A DNA stretch of 64,000 nt from Metallyticus violacea (GCA_030762175.1 CM060840.1:37412501-37476500), one strand, 5' to 3'; shown: positions 11,320 to 24,065, numbered from the stretch's first letter. Notes: generated from the letters alone by a model not told the origin. Translations and numbers: made by a program.

Positions 11320-12148
11320 GTAGCTTTAGAAAAATTTATATCGGATAGTTAGCTCATGAAGCAGTGACCAATTCGATATAAGAATATCAGGAATGTCAAT
11401 CTATCAAATCTGCCTGTAGCCATAATTTTAATGTTTCGTTTCTATCATTTTCATTTTATCGCATCTGTGTGCAATTATTTTTATGCAAATTCATCGAAAC
11501 AGCCCACTGAAATAACTTCATAGCTTCTTTAGCCTAAACATTAAGTTGAGCTGTAAATCAATATTCAACATGGCGGGGATGGCAAATGCACAAATTGCTC
11601 TTATATTTCAAAGTTCCAATCCAAAAAAAAAAAATATATAATAATGATTAATAATACAAGTAAAATGGAAATATAGTGTAAAACCAGTTTAATCAATGTC
11701 GTTTGATTTTCAAAATTGCGTTTCTAATAATTATACAATTAATTGACGAGGTCATGAGGTTTCAGCTGTCTTCAATTTGTTTCTAAAGAGTTTACATGAA
11801 TATATAGGGCAGAATATCCCTAATCTTTTTAATTTTGACCTTCAGTTTGTTCGATTGTTTGCGAAAATTAAAATGCCATACTGGATATTCATAACTGTAA
11901 GCGCATTTCATGGATATATTAATATTGTTATAATTTTATTCGTTAAATAGTCAAAATAAATATACCCCAAGTCATTCAAGTCAAAGTACATATTTAAACA
12001 TTTAATTACTAGCTAACCTGTAATTAAAATCTTTAATTTTAGGAATTTTATTGTTAGTTTATTGCTTTAATTCAGTTGATAATGTAGATTAACGGTTATA
12101 AATGATTTTGGATTGATCAGTAAACGACGTTTCTTTTACTGTTTAAAC

Positions 12149-12354
12149 CTTTCTCTCTTCCAATAATCCCGAAGGACTAAGACAGCCGCAGTTCTTCATG
12201 CAACTTCATTAGTAGAGGAGAATATTTCAGATTAGTATACCGCATTCCGCTGATCGCCATCATGCGCCTTTACAGATCGAAAGGATGGCACCTCTCCTTC
12301 AGGCAGATCCCCACTTTTTCTCGTGAGCTTGGGTTCACCCAAAACTTCTCTAAA
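12149..12354 (-). mobile_element. GAA-tailed short element, family C, copy 2 (degraded)
   Basis: On the minus strand the order is GAAGTTTTGGGTGAACCCAA, GCTCACGAG, GAAGGAGAGGTG, TTTCGATCTG, then a tail with AAGAACTGCGGCTGTC and GGAAGAGAGAAAGG. These match, in the same order, segments of the family C copies at 8410-8655 and 44372-44620. The tail has lost most of its GAA units. It is the most decayed of the three. Confidence 0.5.
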
Positions 12355-13103
12355 TGATAAAATCTCCGACGGAATATTGCAATCCCTCGGCCCAAATCGT
12401 AATAGCAACACTAAAATTAAGATAAGATATGCGGTCTTTAGTGCCTAATGATAACAGCTATTTGTGCACTTAATTCTTTCTATTTATGCAAGCATCTGTT
12501 CTACTCTAATTTGAATCCTGAAATATACTACATGTCGATGATTTGAATGAAAGTCGTACTATGAAAAAATGTAATATTTCTAACAAAGAAAAAGTTTACA
12601 ATATTATCCAATGCTTATCTGAAATGTTTTAGCGACGAAGTTCATAAAGTGATCACCATAACATTAAAAAGGCACTACAGTTCGAAATATAAGGACCCAA
12701 ATTCTTAATTCAAATGTTTCGTTGAAGAACTTAGTAGAACAGCTGATAAGGATTGTATGTTGATGAGCTGTACCTTTTGAATTCGGTTATTGTCATGAGG
12801 TTGCCCGTTTTCTACCGTTTTATGCAGTAACTGGGATGGCTGTTCGAACAACATTTATGAAGTTAATATAACGCTTCATTACGTTTACATCAAGTCAGAG
12901 CTTCCTTCACGTGATATCTTTCGTTTTCGATACGAACCAGAAGGTACAATAAAGTAAACTAACGCCATCCTACAGTCAGCATTTCTTAAAGCTGTTGCCG
13001 CATGAAGGCATGGACATAGTCTAGACTAGTCTAGACTTTGCTCCCTAGTCATATATAACTAATGTTCTCATCATAACTTTAAGTAATTGTACATGGGATA
13101 AAC
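12355..13103. other. AT-rich non-coding stretch
   Basis: No gene or known repeat is visible. A perfect 20 bp palindrome lies at 13018-13037 and is listed separately. Confidence 0.5.
13018..13037. repeat. Perfect 20 bp palindrome
   Basis: AGTCTAGACTAGTCTAGACT equals its own reverse complement and also contains a tandem TCTAGACTAG pattern. It lies 66 bases outside the left end of the transposon at 13104-13656. No function is evident. Confidence 0.9.
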
Positions 13104-13433
13104 TACTGTGAGATTATTTGAGTTATGGGTCGTTTGAGCGCGGCTTCTTACTGGGAAAGTGCAGCCGCCGTAACCGGATAGAGAGAGATGGAGTAGCCGC
13201 ACACAAAAGTTCTACAATGCCGCCATGTGCTTAGGAAATCCTGTATTTATATTACTTTCTTCTGTAAGATCATGACGCAACTGTTCCGAACACGTTTTTT
13301 TGTCACTGAAAGATTCTATCTCTGGTAATTTTTTTTAACAAGTTGGCGATCAGTTTCTCTACCTGGAACACGATTTCGAGACTTTTTTTTTCTTTTTTCA
13401 ATCGCCTTATGGCTTCTTTGCGAAATTTGCTTT

Positions 13434-13520
<87 letters not shown>

Positions 13521-13656
13521 ATGTACGATACATAAAATCTCTTTCAACATTCCCTCAAACTAAGCCTGCATGTGCATTATACGGCCTTGACGACTGGTTT
13601 CTTCCAGCACACTGCCACGTTCTACTGTCCAGTAGTTCAAATAACCTTAGTGTATA
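13104..13656 (-). mobile_element. Deleted DUF4817-type DNA transposon with terminal inverted repeats
   Basis: The ends are inverted copies. The left end reads TACTGTGAGATTATTTGAG and the right end, on the minus strand, reads TACACTAAGGTTATTTGAA; both begin with TA. Read on the minus strand, the interior aligns with the element near 34330-34998: 'CCAGTCGTCAAGGCCGTATA' near the 5' end, a block encoding 'PGRETDRQLVKK' (about 13330-13365), then a GC-rich block GGCGGCTGCACTTTCCCAG before the 3' end. The coding block resembles the N-terminal DNA-binding part (DUF4817-like, 'PDKxT...LVKK') of arthropod transposases. The catalytic domain is missing. A TA/CA microsatellite has expanded inside it. Confidence 0.6.
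13437..13518 (+). repeat. Compound (AT)n(GT)n microsatellite
   Basis: About 19 AT units run into about 22 GT units, within the transposon at 13104-13656. Open frames that cross it (repeated Tyr-Ile and Val-Cys codons) are artefacts of the repeat. Confidence 0.97.
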
Positions 13657-16600
13657 TGTTTTTCAAGTTGGATCAATAACAAGCTCTTTATGTCCATAAA
13701 TATTGAAATCAACAATGAAAAATTATGCATATTGGTAGCAATGTATTTCATAAAAGAATGAAATTGATAGATTCAAATATTTTGTTAAGTTAACGTAAGA
13801 AAATGTATGCCTAGTCTGAGAGTTGTGGCAGTTGCCATCATGCAGTCAAATGATAAATTTCTCCGGTGTTACTCAGCTGTGCTGTCCATGAATGATTTCT
13901 ATGCCTTACATTATTCCCATGTTTTTGCAACAATGAATTACTTTCATTACTTTAAAATTTCAAGTAAAGTTTTCATACAATGAAGTTGAGAGTTGTACGT
14001 TAGTTTCGTGTTCATAACTCCCAACGATTGACGCTCTTCCATTGCTCGCACTCTGATCATTCTTCAGCTTGGATGCTTTTGGTTTCGTTGCTGAACGGAT
14101 AATTACCTGATTTCTTCTAACGAATGTAAAAATCCTATCGTCATCTTGGTGTTCAAGGTGTAGGCAGTTTTTCTTCTTGAGTTTAAGAGTTGAGCCAAAT
14201 TTGTCTTGCCATTTCCAGTTCTTTTCTCTTTAGAGTTCAATTCATTGTTGTTTTTATGTTTTACGCATAATCATTCGTTTTAAGTATTCTTTTCCTTTCT
14301 TTTTAAATTAAAAGTTACAGAGAACACTATTTCAATTTTAGATTGTTAACTTTTTCTCAAATGTGATTTTCTTTATTCATATGTCTGCGAATTTTAAATA
14401 CATTACTTTATACCAAATAGAGCATTTGGTAGTCTTTGATTTTGGTAGAGGCATACATTGCAATAACAAATATGCCTAATTAATGGTTTAAGAGTTCGAT
14501 TGAAAATCTTTTTTTTTTTTTTCATTGGTTTCATAGACAAAATTCACCATGGTTAAAATAAAAAGCAGTTTCTTTTGACTCAAGAGTGATTTCATCTGCT
14601 TGTAAGATTAGCAATCGCATACTTACATCATAAGACGGTGATCACCTGATGGCACGTGTGTTCCACTCTATCTGTTCAGGACTTACTGGTCCGAATTGTA
14701 ATTTATTTGCCATTGTGTCTCTGATGAACACGATTGTCGAGACCTGACACGATCTAAATGCACAGCGAAAATAATTGTAATGGAATAGCTGCTCGTTAGG
14801 TTAACTAACAAGCTTTCCACGTCGTCTGGAATATTTTGACTGGTCAGTAGTTATACACTTGCCACACCCAAAATATACCTGCAATCGCCATATGCTCCAC
14901 ATTTAAGTTTCTTCACCGATGAAACTAAACTCGCCATTATGCATTTATGCATTCAAGGTAGTCGTTTGATTAGACCGTACTTTTTCCGGCCTAACGGAAT
15001 AGACTCCCTTGGTCTTCCTGATAGAAGTATTTCTTAAAAGATGTAGCATTGAACATGCAGTTCGAAAGTATCTCAACCAAGATTCGGAAGAAAAACGACA
15101 AACCAAGTTGAACCTTTTGGCCTCTCAGACTCGACAGTTTCCTATGGGCCACAGACTATTTTCGAAACGCCTGTATAACCGGAGGAATATTTGGTTGCAG
15201 GAATTCTCGTCGCAGAGCAAGAGATTCAACAAACACTAAAGTAATTCGCAGGCACAAGTTTACATCAAAGCTATTGTAGTAAATAGGGAGTAATGTTAAC
15301 AGTTGTAACAGAAAAACAAGCGACACTTATTTCAAGCCTCTACATGATCAAACATTTCATTCCGTGCATCAAAATTTTAAGTACTTTTTGGTTGGAATTA
15401 GAATTCATGTCAGTAATGCTATTTAAATAAACAAAACGGGGGATTTAAACATGTGATATGCGTTTGTTTTACTTGAAGCATGTAAAACGGTTCATTTTCG
15501 GCATGGGTTTCTATTTAAAACGTTATACACTTACAAAATCCGCTCTGTCAGCCCCAGAAATTTATAACAGGAGTTTCGAAACAGCCTGTGTAACGCAAAA
15601 CAGCAGTTTCGCCCTGCTGATTCTGCTAAAACTTTAATTTCATTAATTGGATTCTGAATAGAGTCTATTAGGGATAAATTAGTCCACATGTGTTTTATCA
15701 ATTAGCACAGTTTTATCCACACGAATGACCAAATTCATTATAGTTTACAAAAGCCATAAATTGTTCATAAAGTGCTCCTTCATTATTTCAAAAGACGGTA
15801 TATGCTGCAACGTTAAAAATGTAGACATTATTAATTACTGGTATGGATGACAGAAAACAGGAGCATTTTATGCCAACTTTAATTAGGACAACTTTACAAA
15901 GAACATGTCAAGCAAGGGTCGCAACGGGATTCAAACAAAATCATAAATAAAAACAACATATCGCATTATTAGAGACATCAAAGACCGTATATACCAGCAC
16001 AGCTTGTGTGGTTTTACTGGTTGCCATTTTACATTAAAATAACCGGTATTCGCTAAAAATATTTTTAAAGGATATATTACAACTCTGAGAAAGTGTTTAA
16101 TAATAAAGCGTATTTACACAACAGTGATTGTAAAAAGTTCAGCGTCACACTTAATTTGGATATTTGCGGCGTCGTTCTTGAACCTTGGTTTATAAAATTA
16201 ATACATGATAGTTTTGATATGAATTTCGGACTGTACATGGATTAATGTCTTCCTATTTAAACCACAGAACTAAAACTCTCCAACATTTAATAGACATTGT
16301 ATAACCTGTAACAGCTTAACGTACCCACAAAAACTTGCTTCATTTATTATAACAAATAATTATTGATCAAATTTTGAAAACCAAAGGTTTAAAAACATTT
16401 GCATCACAATCAAACAGCTGATAGACACAAAATATCAGATTCGTTTTAATATAATCATTCATTTGTTACTACTCTCCAAAAGTTTGTCAATTGTAAGGTT
16501 TTAGGAAAATTTTAAATTTATTTTTGGGAACATAACTTTTTAATGCTAAGATCAAATTATTGCATTTTGTGATTATTCATTACCACGATTCAAAATGTAT

Positions 16601-17273
16601 ATACCAGTTTTTATCACTTGTTCAAAAATTAAGCTTTGCAAAGGACAAAATATAAATATTGAAAGGGCTTGGTGCATTATACCAAGCAATGATAGTAAAT
16701 TTATTTAAACAATCAAATAAGCTGCAAATACACAAAGTGAGGAGTGTAACAATATTAACATGCACTGATGCCACAAATTTGATGGGCAAGATCCCAAAGA
16801 AGTTCCAAGATTCCTCTTTAGGTGGATCATTTCAAATTCTACCAACCTTTTTTGAAATGGATACCTTTTTAATGTCATCCTTGAACATTTATGCAATATT
16901 ATCTGAAAATTTCCTTGAATGAAATGAAAATGAGCTGGCCTAAAGAGGCATAAAGGACCCCTTACCCTCCCCCCCAAAAAATAAAGTTCAGATAGGAGTA
17001 TTTGTTCATTTTATTGAAGGTATGAGAATTGGATACAAATTGTGACAGAATATACCCATTGATATTCAGAAAATCATCATTTGACAATTAGAGGTCAATG
17101 TATCTATTTGATTATCACATAATTTTTGTTGGCATGCAATAATTAGTACAACTATAAAAACCACCTTAAGTTGTTTCCAATCCTATTTTTATTATTTTTC
17201 CCCCTTTGTTTGGGTATCGTAGTTAAGCATGTACTACTCATGCATAAAATATATTTCTAACGATGATGTTAAT
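13657..17273. other. AT-rich sequence with no recognised gene
   Basis: Frames at 15009-15239 (plus) and at 16659-16977 (both strands) are longer than their surroundings but show no domain I recognise. About 16620-17000 is slightly GC-richer and could hold an unrecognised old element. Confidence 0.4.
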
Positions 17274-17562
17274 TTTTTTTTTTTTGAGTAGTGTTTAACG
17301 CCCGTTTTTACTACTGAGGCACCACAGGCGGTGGACACTGATGATACATGAGATGAAATGATAAATTAGGAGAGGATTTTTTTTTTAAGGAAGGAAGCGT
17401 TCCAGGCCTAAGTTTAGGTACCTCCCCGGCATTTGCCAGTTATGAAGACTGAGGAAAACCTGGAAAAAACCCCAGTCAGGGAGGACGGTCCTGGCGGGAT
17501 TCGAACCGCAGACCTCCCGCTCACGAGTCCGTGCCTTAACCACCTCGGCCACCCGTGGCGGT
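17274..17562 (-). mobile_element. SINE family A, copy 2 (full length)
   Basis: On the minus strand the head reads CCACGGGTGGCCGAGGTGGTTAAG, then CTCGTGAGCGGGAGGTCTG, then a B box inside GCGGTTCGAATCCCGCCAGG. The body and tail match the family, ending at GGGCGTTAAACACTACTCA. Perfect 13 bp duplications CGATGATGTTAAT lie at 17261-17273 and 17563-17575. The intact promoter boxes and clean duplications mark a fairly recent insertion. A run of T at 17274-17284 is the complement of its A-rich 3' tail. Confidence 0.95.
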
Positions 17563-17575
17563 CGATGATGTTAAT

Positions 17576-18822
17576 GCTACTGCAGAAATAAGAGTGCGTA
17601 ATAAAATTTGTTGTTATTAATAATTGTCATTACGAGCCTCTGAATATGAAATCAAAACACACAAAATTCTCTTAAGTTCCGGAACATAATGCTGCGTTTC
17701 CTCTTGAGATTTATTGTTGGTGATCACTGGCCCTTACTGCCGCTGTATAAGGTTTCATGATAGTAATAGGTTGATGTTTTGCTACATCGAAACTCTATAC
17801 ACTTAAGTTGCGAATTCAGGTGTTAAAGGGTATAATATTTCATTAGAGGAAGAAACCTAATTTTAAGAGATTAGATGTCCTGTCCTCGTTTCTCTAGGCT
17901 TCCCTTCCAGGTATTAAATCATATCGCTTTCGCCATACTGCCGCGACAGTAGATGAAATCTGTTTTCAATTATGTATAACCTAATAAACTCTTGAGGTTT
18001 GTGTCTTTACCGGCGAATATTAATTAAGGAACTTAACTTACGGTTCCGTTTCCCCATAGCAACTTCTTTAAGCTCCGTGTGCCAAATGTTTTCACTGTAG
18101 AAAACGAAAACAGATTCTAAATACTCTTTCCTCTCTCTTGTTTACTGTATAGCGTTTTGACAAGCTGGTATCCTCCCCCCTTTCTGATCATCTTTAACAG
18201 CAATTAATTATACAGACAAAGATAAATATCACTCGTTTCTCGAAAGTAATAAACAGAACAATTTTGTACTTCTAATGAAAACGGGTGAAAATTAATTAAC
18301 TGCAGAAAACATTCTTAAATAATGACTTTTCTGTTTAGTCATTAAACTGTTTTAAACTTGGACAAAATATGAGATACCTCATCGTTCTTTACCTTAGCAA
18401 AGTATTTTTTCTGAAGGTATAATAAGTTCTATGCCTATCTCCAACCCGTAGGTTTCATTTCTTCACGTTTTTCAGCTATATTGTGCAATTTCCCTTTATT
18501 CTGCTCTTTATTAATTCGTTTTGTTTGAAGACCATAACAGTTATCATCAGGACGTCGAAAGCTTATAAAAAAGAAACACTTTACTTTAGTGTAAACACGA
18601 ATTAGATTTTTTATATTTCAATAAATTGAACAATAACATACTTTGAAGAACTCCCACTCATTACCAATTATTATTTTTATGTTAAAACATAAAGGAGAAG
18701 AAGAAATGATCAACATTCAAAATAAATAACTTAAGGGAGAAATGATTGAGCACGGTAAAATGTATTAAGTATCGCTTCAACCTCAAAGAAGGGCACGAAG
18801 TGTACAGAGCTCGCTCAGTTCA
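17576..18822. other. AT-rich non-coding stretch
   Basis: I see no gene or repeat copy. About 18000-18200 is locally less AT-rich but has no sustained open frame. Confidence 0.5.
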
Positions 18823-19096
18823 GTCGGTCCTGGTGGTGTAGTGGTTACCATACTTGCCTCCTACACCCAAGAACTTTTTCGGGCGTAAAAATTCTAAGTA
18901 TGGCTTTCTTCGGAAGGGAAGTAAAGCCGTGGGTCCCGTGTCGTACATTTGCGGCACGAAAAAGAACCTCAAGCCTGAAAGAGAGGCCTCTGAGCAAAAT
19001 TTATCGGCCGTTTGACGCCCTGAGTTGAATGGGAGGCTGATGACCTGAGCTGTTAAAGAGCGTTCATAAATAAATCAATAAAAATAATAATAACAA
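18823..19096 (+). mobile_element. SINE family B, copy 3 (internal deletion removes the B box)
   Basis: The head GGTCCTGGTGGTGTAGTGG is intact but the sequence jumps from CTTGCCTCCTACACCCAAG to AACTTTTTCGGGCGTAAAAA, losing the B box and about 35 bases relative to the copy at 9049-9328. The rest of the body is complete, ending AAAGAGCGTTCATAAATAAA followed by AAT-like simple sequence. Flanks TCGCTCAGTTCA (18811-18822) and TCGCTCGGTTCA (19097-19108) are a target-site duplication with one change. Without the B box this copy should be weakly transcribed by RNA polymerase III at best. Confidence 0.88.
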
Positions 19097-19589
19097 TCGC
19101 TCGGTTCACGTGTGAACATGCTTAACACATCAGACATACACCTATATGCAGGTTGGCAACAATATATTACTTATAATGTAAAATAAATATTGTGCGTTTA
19201 TATGAAAGGATTATTCAAAAAATACGTAAACATTATTTCCCGAAACCAGACCTTTAGATCTGGACGATTAGCTACATTAGTTTGAGAACAGAGAGAACTT
19301 TCCGTTGCAGAAACGGCTCAGTGACAGCATACTGAACTAGAAATTCAGAGAAGAAACTTTTCGAACCCGTCGATTCACGTATTATTTTCATTAATGAAAT
19401 TATTTATATATTCACATAATTTCGTTTTAACATATTGAGTTTATTGTATGCTGCATAGTCATTTGTTTGCATACTTGTAAAAGAGAAAATAAATAAATGT
19501 ATACCAGAGTCTTGAATGCCTCTTCCTCATAAAAAAGGAACATAAAAGAAGAAAGACAAAAAAGGAAAATATTTCGTGTGGTTCACGTA

Positions 19590-20410
19590 ATCTTCGGGGC
19601 ACATAATCCACCAACTTGTAAAATAATTGGTGTCCTCTGCTAGTGCCCTCCAAGTATCTTCTATGGCCTGCAAGAGCTGGGCAGCATTTGTGAAATTTGG
19701 AACCTCGGGATATCCACCTCTCGATATTCGCTCAATTTCTTTCCATTGGGTTTAAATCTAATGATTTCGTAGGCCAAGATAGCTGTTTCAAGATGTCCTT
19801 GAGCTTTGAAAACCATTTCTGAACGTTTGTGTACGTATGGCCTGCAGGAATGTAATACTCCCTTGGGGATAACTTTTTTGGGCAAACAGAAGGAGATTAT
19901 GTTCATATATGTTCTACTGTTCAGCCTGCTCCATCCCGAGATATCCACGCCAAAAATTTATGCTCATTCGACCACTCCTGCAGAGTAGCCAGATAGCGTC
20001 TAATATAGTGAGTACCGCTCAGCTTGTAAACAAAGACAGTAGATATAACCCAAACGGAGTTCTCATAGAGCTCTGCAACTTCCAAACCGATTATGTGGAC
20101 GGCGTTAAATCTTTCTTAATTTCTGGCAGTTAAGTTAAACATCCTTGGAATGGTTGCTAATAGTCCATGTACAACTCGGAAATAAAGACAAAGTGCTGTA
20201 CTAAGTGGCCCTTCGAAAGGCGTCCCTTTCAAGCTCCGTCAAGAGAGTCATGTCCTCGTCCTACGTAGAGACATCATGACGACCTCGCAGTAGCTTGACC
20301 TATTTCTCGATAAAATTTCGCCCACCTCCTCGCAATTGACGATGCAATGTCACAAATACAGCCATTCTGATGGTCGTAGAGCAGCATGTTTATCAACAGC
20401 CTCTGCCATT
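19590..20410 (-). pseudogene. Tc1-like DDE transposase pseudogene
   Basis: Minus-strand reading across several frames gives pieces in transposase order. A possible DNA-binding part 'GCICDIASSIARRWAKF' (about 20310-20360) is followed by 'DEDMTLLTELERDAFRRAT', 'FLAWISRDGAGLNSRTYMN', a 'KVIPKGVL' stretch, 'LKQLSWPTKSLDLNPM' and 'KEIERISRGG', then 'NAAQLLQAIEDTWRALAED'. The W-P-x-K-S-x-D-L-N-P block precedes the last catalytic acidic residue in Tc1/IS630 enzymes, which cut and paste their element at TA sites. The QDN block carrying the second Asp is not recognisable. Many frameshifts and stops show it is dead. No terminal repeats were found. Confidence 0.72.
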
Positions 20411-21574
20411 GTTAGAAATGGAATAAATGAGGTGCGCCGTGTGAACTGCGCTCGAAAACCAGGTGATGATCTACTATTTTCTCCTCTCAGAGTGCCCCGA
20501 ATTTTTTCCAGCACTGTACGAGTAATTTACGAGTTAAAAGTGGAATTCACAGTTTCAATATGGAATTAAAGGCATGGATATGGATTACGGTCATAGCTAC
20601 GTTACGACGTGACATACATTCATAGTCAGGAAAATGTAAACCAAAGTCATTGGAGGAAACTCAGTCATAAGCACGCTTCACCTCTATGTAACTAAAGTCC
20701 CGCGTTGTCGTTTAGTGTACAACTCTTCGCAGAAGTAGTAAGATATTTAGATAATTACAATAGGCAAGTTTTATTAACAATTACTGTACTTAAAATGAAA
20801 TTAATTAGGCTGCGTATTAGCATTGTATGCACAGTACTGTTGTTGTTTGAAAGGACTGAAGTAGCGCATAAAGAGCTGATTGATATTCACCTGGCAGGCG
20901 ACAATGTATTGACTGCTCACTTGAAATTTATGCTTTAGAGCATCTAGGTCCTCTAAAATCATTATGCAGTTGATAGACATTATTTAAGTTAAAGCTTGAG
21001 TTAGCTTCATAAGCAATTTTTTTTCACAAAGGTACAGATATACTGTTCAATTTTTAGTGATCTAGTTATCTAAATGTTCCTTTTAATTGCATTATTAATA
21101 TTTCTTATTTTATATTAAAAACAGAGTAATTTTATTTATTAATGTTGTTTTATTGATTATTTTATTTACTGGAAAGGAAGGAACTTGAAAAATTCGGGTT
21201 AAGGCCTGAATTGGAGTCACGGGTATTTGGCCTTCCATACAGAGACTGTAACCAATAAGCTGCCGTGTACTCAAAATATGAATCTCTCTCATCTAATTAT
21301 ATATGTCCCGGAAAGTTCCCTAAAGTTTTCTTTACTGTGAGATAATTATTCCTTAGAGGTGACTAGTAATGCTACGAGTATTTTTGAACAAGTCTTCTGA
21401 TTCAATCTTTACAACTAACCTCCTACAGACAACTAATGTAAAAGAAATATTTCTATTTTATTAAATATTTTATGTATACATATCAAGTAATTGCTGAATT
21501 AACCATTTTTCAATAACACTTTTAGTGTGTGATTTTAATTCGGTTGCTCCAAACGACGCTGTTGTTGATTTGGT
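20411..21574. other. Sequence with no recognised gene
   Basis: About 20411-20570 may still belong to the Tc1-like element. The rest is AT-rich with short frames and no recognised repeat. Confidence 0.45.
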
Positions 21575-21786
21575 TTATTTATGGACGCTCTTTAACATCT
21601 CAGGTCATCAGCGTCCCATTCAATTCAGGGCGTGAAACGGTTCACTAATTTGGATTTGCTTCCCTTCTGAAGTAAGCCATACTTAGAATTTGTACGGCCG
21701 AAAATATCCATCGATGCTGACCGGGATCGAACCCGCGATCTTGCATTTAGGAGGCAAGTATGGTTACCACTACACCACCAGGACTG
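21575..21786 (-). mobile_element. SINE family B, copy 4 (internal deletion)
   Basis: On the minus strand the head GGTCCTGGTGGTGTAGTGG appears with two changes (CAGTCCTGG), followed by CTTGCCTCCTAAATGCAAG and a B box in GCGGGTTCGATCCCGGTCAG. The 3' part is present (GGGACGCTGATGACCTGAG, TTAAAGAGCGTCCATAAATAA), but about 70 bases of the body are missing between CTTCAGAAGGGAAGCAAA and GTTTCACGCCCTGAA, including the GGCACGAAAAAG and GAGGCCTCTGAG blocks. No clear target-site duplication is left. Confidence 0.87.
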
Positions 21787-24021
21787 ACTGCAGAAGCCTC
21801 TGCCCAGTATATAAAGACGCAGGTTGGCTTAAAAAGCATAATAGAAGCATTTCCTGAAAAATTATCAACTTTTATTTGTCTTTCATAAATTTAATTCTGA
21901 TTGAAAATAAATAAAGTGCTAGATGGTATAACTTGAGCGTGTTTCTGTGTATATTTACCTTGAATATTCTTTTTTTTTCAAATGCCCAAAGAAAGTCCAC
22001 GTATCCAAAAATAAGGAATTTTATTAATAAGAATTACACAGGTAAGTTAAATTAATCGCATTACTTATTTCGCTTTATAAAATACTATGTTGTTTCAAAA
22101 AGTATCTCTAAATACTGCTAACATATCTGTGTTATACCTGGTACGAGTATCGTATTTCATTACTCTCAAATGAAAAAAATATTGCTTACTTTTACTGTTC
22201 GTCAGTAATTGTAACTTATGACACAGGGGAATCTGCTACATCAGGAAAATGTGTTACTCACCAGCAGTTTATTGATCCTGGAACAAGAATATTATTATAT
22301 TATTAGATAGAGTATTTTGAAAGTATACAAAATAGCACGATGATAAAATTAAAAGGGATACTGATGGATGTAGGTGGACTGTAAATCGCAGTTTGCTGTA
22401 ACAAGAGCCGATAATTTTGTTTGTTTTTTACTATTATAACTAATTTTGGGATTTAGAGGTAGTATAACTCATTAACTTTATTTTAGTCTACTACATTGAA
22501 ATTTTACAACTTCAAAAGATAAAAATAAAAAAATAAAAAACGGAATAATCCTCAACTTTAAAGAGAAATCAGAGCACACATTGGAAGAATTACATAAGCA
22601 GAACGGTTGCAATGGAATGCAAATTTTAGTAGATGATGTTAAAAACATGTGACTCCAGATGAATGTTACTTGAAAAAAAAAACTCATTTAACATAGGTTA
22701 GTACTCATTACAAAGAATGAATATTGTTATGGCTATTGATCAAAGTAGAAAACAGTGGGAAACTTGTCCAAGGACGGAGCCGGCGATTGACCTATTTGGG
22801 CTCCGCGCTGCTTGTATTCGTCTTCTTTTGCACGAGAAAGCATATCTGTATATGGCATAGTTATAAAAAATGATTTCCTATCATATACATTTATAGTCTA
22901 AACATTTTTATTGTAATGCCTCAGAAACAATTATAAACTGAAGCGAGAGATTAGATTTAATTCGTTATTCACCATAAAGGCATATTTTCTTAAATGTATT
23001 TACTGAGAGAAAGTTTATTTTTTCCAGCACATATGTACACAAATCCATAAAATCATATGTTTAATGTTATCCTAATAAATGTGGCAAAAAGGAAGCATAC
23101 CAAAGTGTAAACGAGGCAATTAATTATCATTAACATTTTGAACTTAGAATCATTTTTATGAGCAGTATAAAGAACGATAAAAGGAGACATTTAAATGAAA
23201 ACGACCAAAAGGAAGAGTTTATTTTCTAACCCCTAGAAACAACATAATTGCCTGGCATATTATAACTCAGATCTCTATGAACAAAAACCCAGGCTTTTAA
23301 TGGAGGATCAATTTTTTATGACAACATTTTTCCCCGCAGTGAAAAGATTACCTTTTTCAAATTCTCAGTATTTGATATACAACTGAGATATGTCCCTAAG
23401 ACTTTTACCGTTTTCAGAAACTGAAAATATACCTATAAGTTCTAAGATTTTACTCGATAGATGCAGGATGCTCTTTGAGAACGATTACCAACTTTGTTTA
23501 ATATGGAATGTGATGATTATTAATACATTTAAGCGGATATATATTACATTTTATAATGTATCACGTCTTTTTTGTATTTTGTATTCGAGAGTTTCAAAAT
23601 CAGGCCATAGTGCGCAAGTAGGATATTACGTAAATTTGTTTCCAAAAGTAGTACTTACTGTTAGATACTATTGGGACTTCCATAGGAACTCAGAAAATTC
23701 GTGCATAACAATTTTTGATTTGATTGAGTGAAGTATTATAAAGACTTTTTAAGTACTTAGGTTAGTATTTGTTTTGATAAAGTTAAAATTTTAGATATTT
23801 TGTTTGTTTGTATGGCTTGTAAATGGGAAATTTAGAAATAAGGAAATTATTGGTGTAGAAATTATGTTAATTGTTTAAATTAATGGTCTATAAAAACATT
23901 TAGAGTACTGTGTTATTGACTGGATCGGAACCTGGGGTCCTGGATAAACCGGGGACTGGGGTCTGAGTTAATCAAATTGAAAAAAAGAATGTATTGAATT
24001 ATTCACGTATATTGTATATTG

Positions 24022-24065
<44 letters not shown>

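Larger units (their letters stand above)
9329..12148. other. AT-rich sequence with two short repeat fragments
   Basis: Apart from the transposon-end fragment at 10328-10366 and the short repeat at 11281-11319, I see only AT-rich DNA. The small frames at 10126-10538 show no recognisable domain. Confidence 0.5.

Noticed and set aside
13343..13699. 118-codon plus-strand frame
   Set aside because: Much of it is the AT/GT microsatellite, and the rest is antisense to the transposon remnant.
17975..18005. LINE fragment suggested by similarity of ATAACCTAATAAACTCTTGAG to 29822-29845
   Set aside because: Only about 25 bases match and no further LINE motif could be read on either side.
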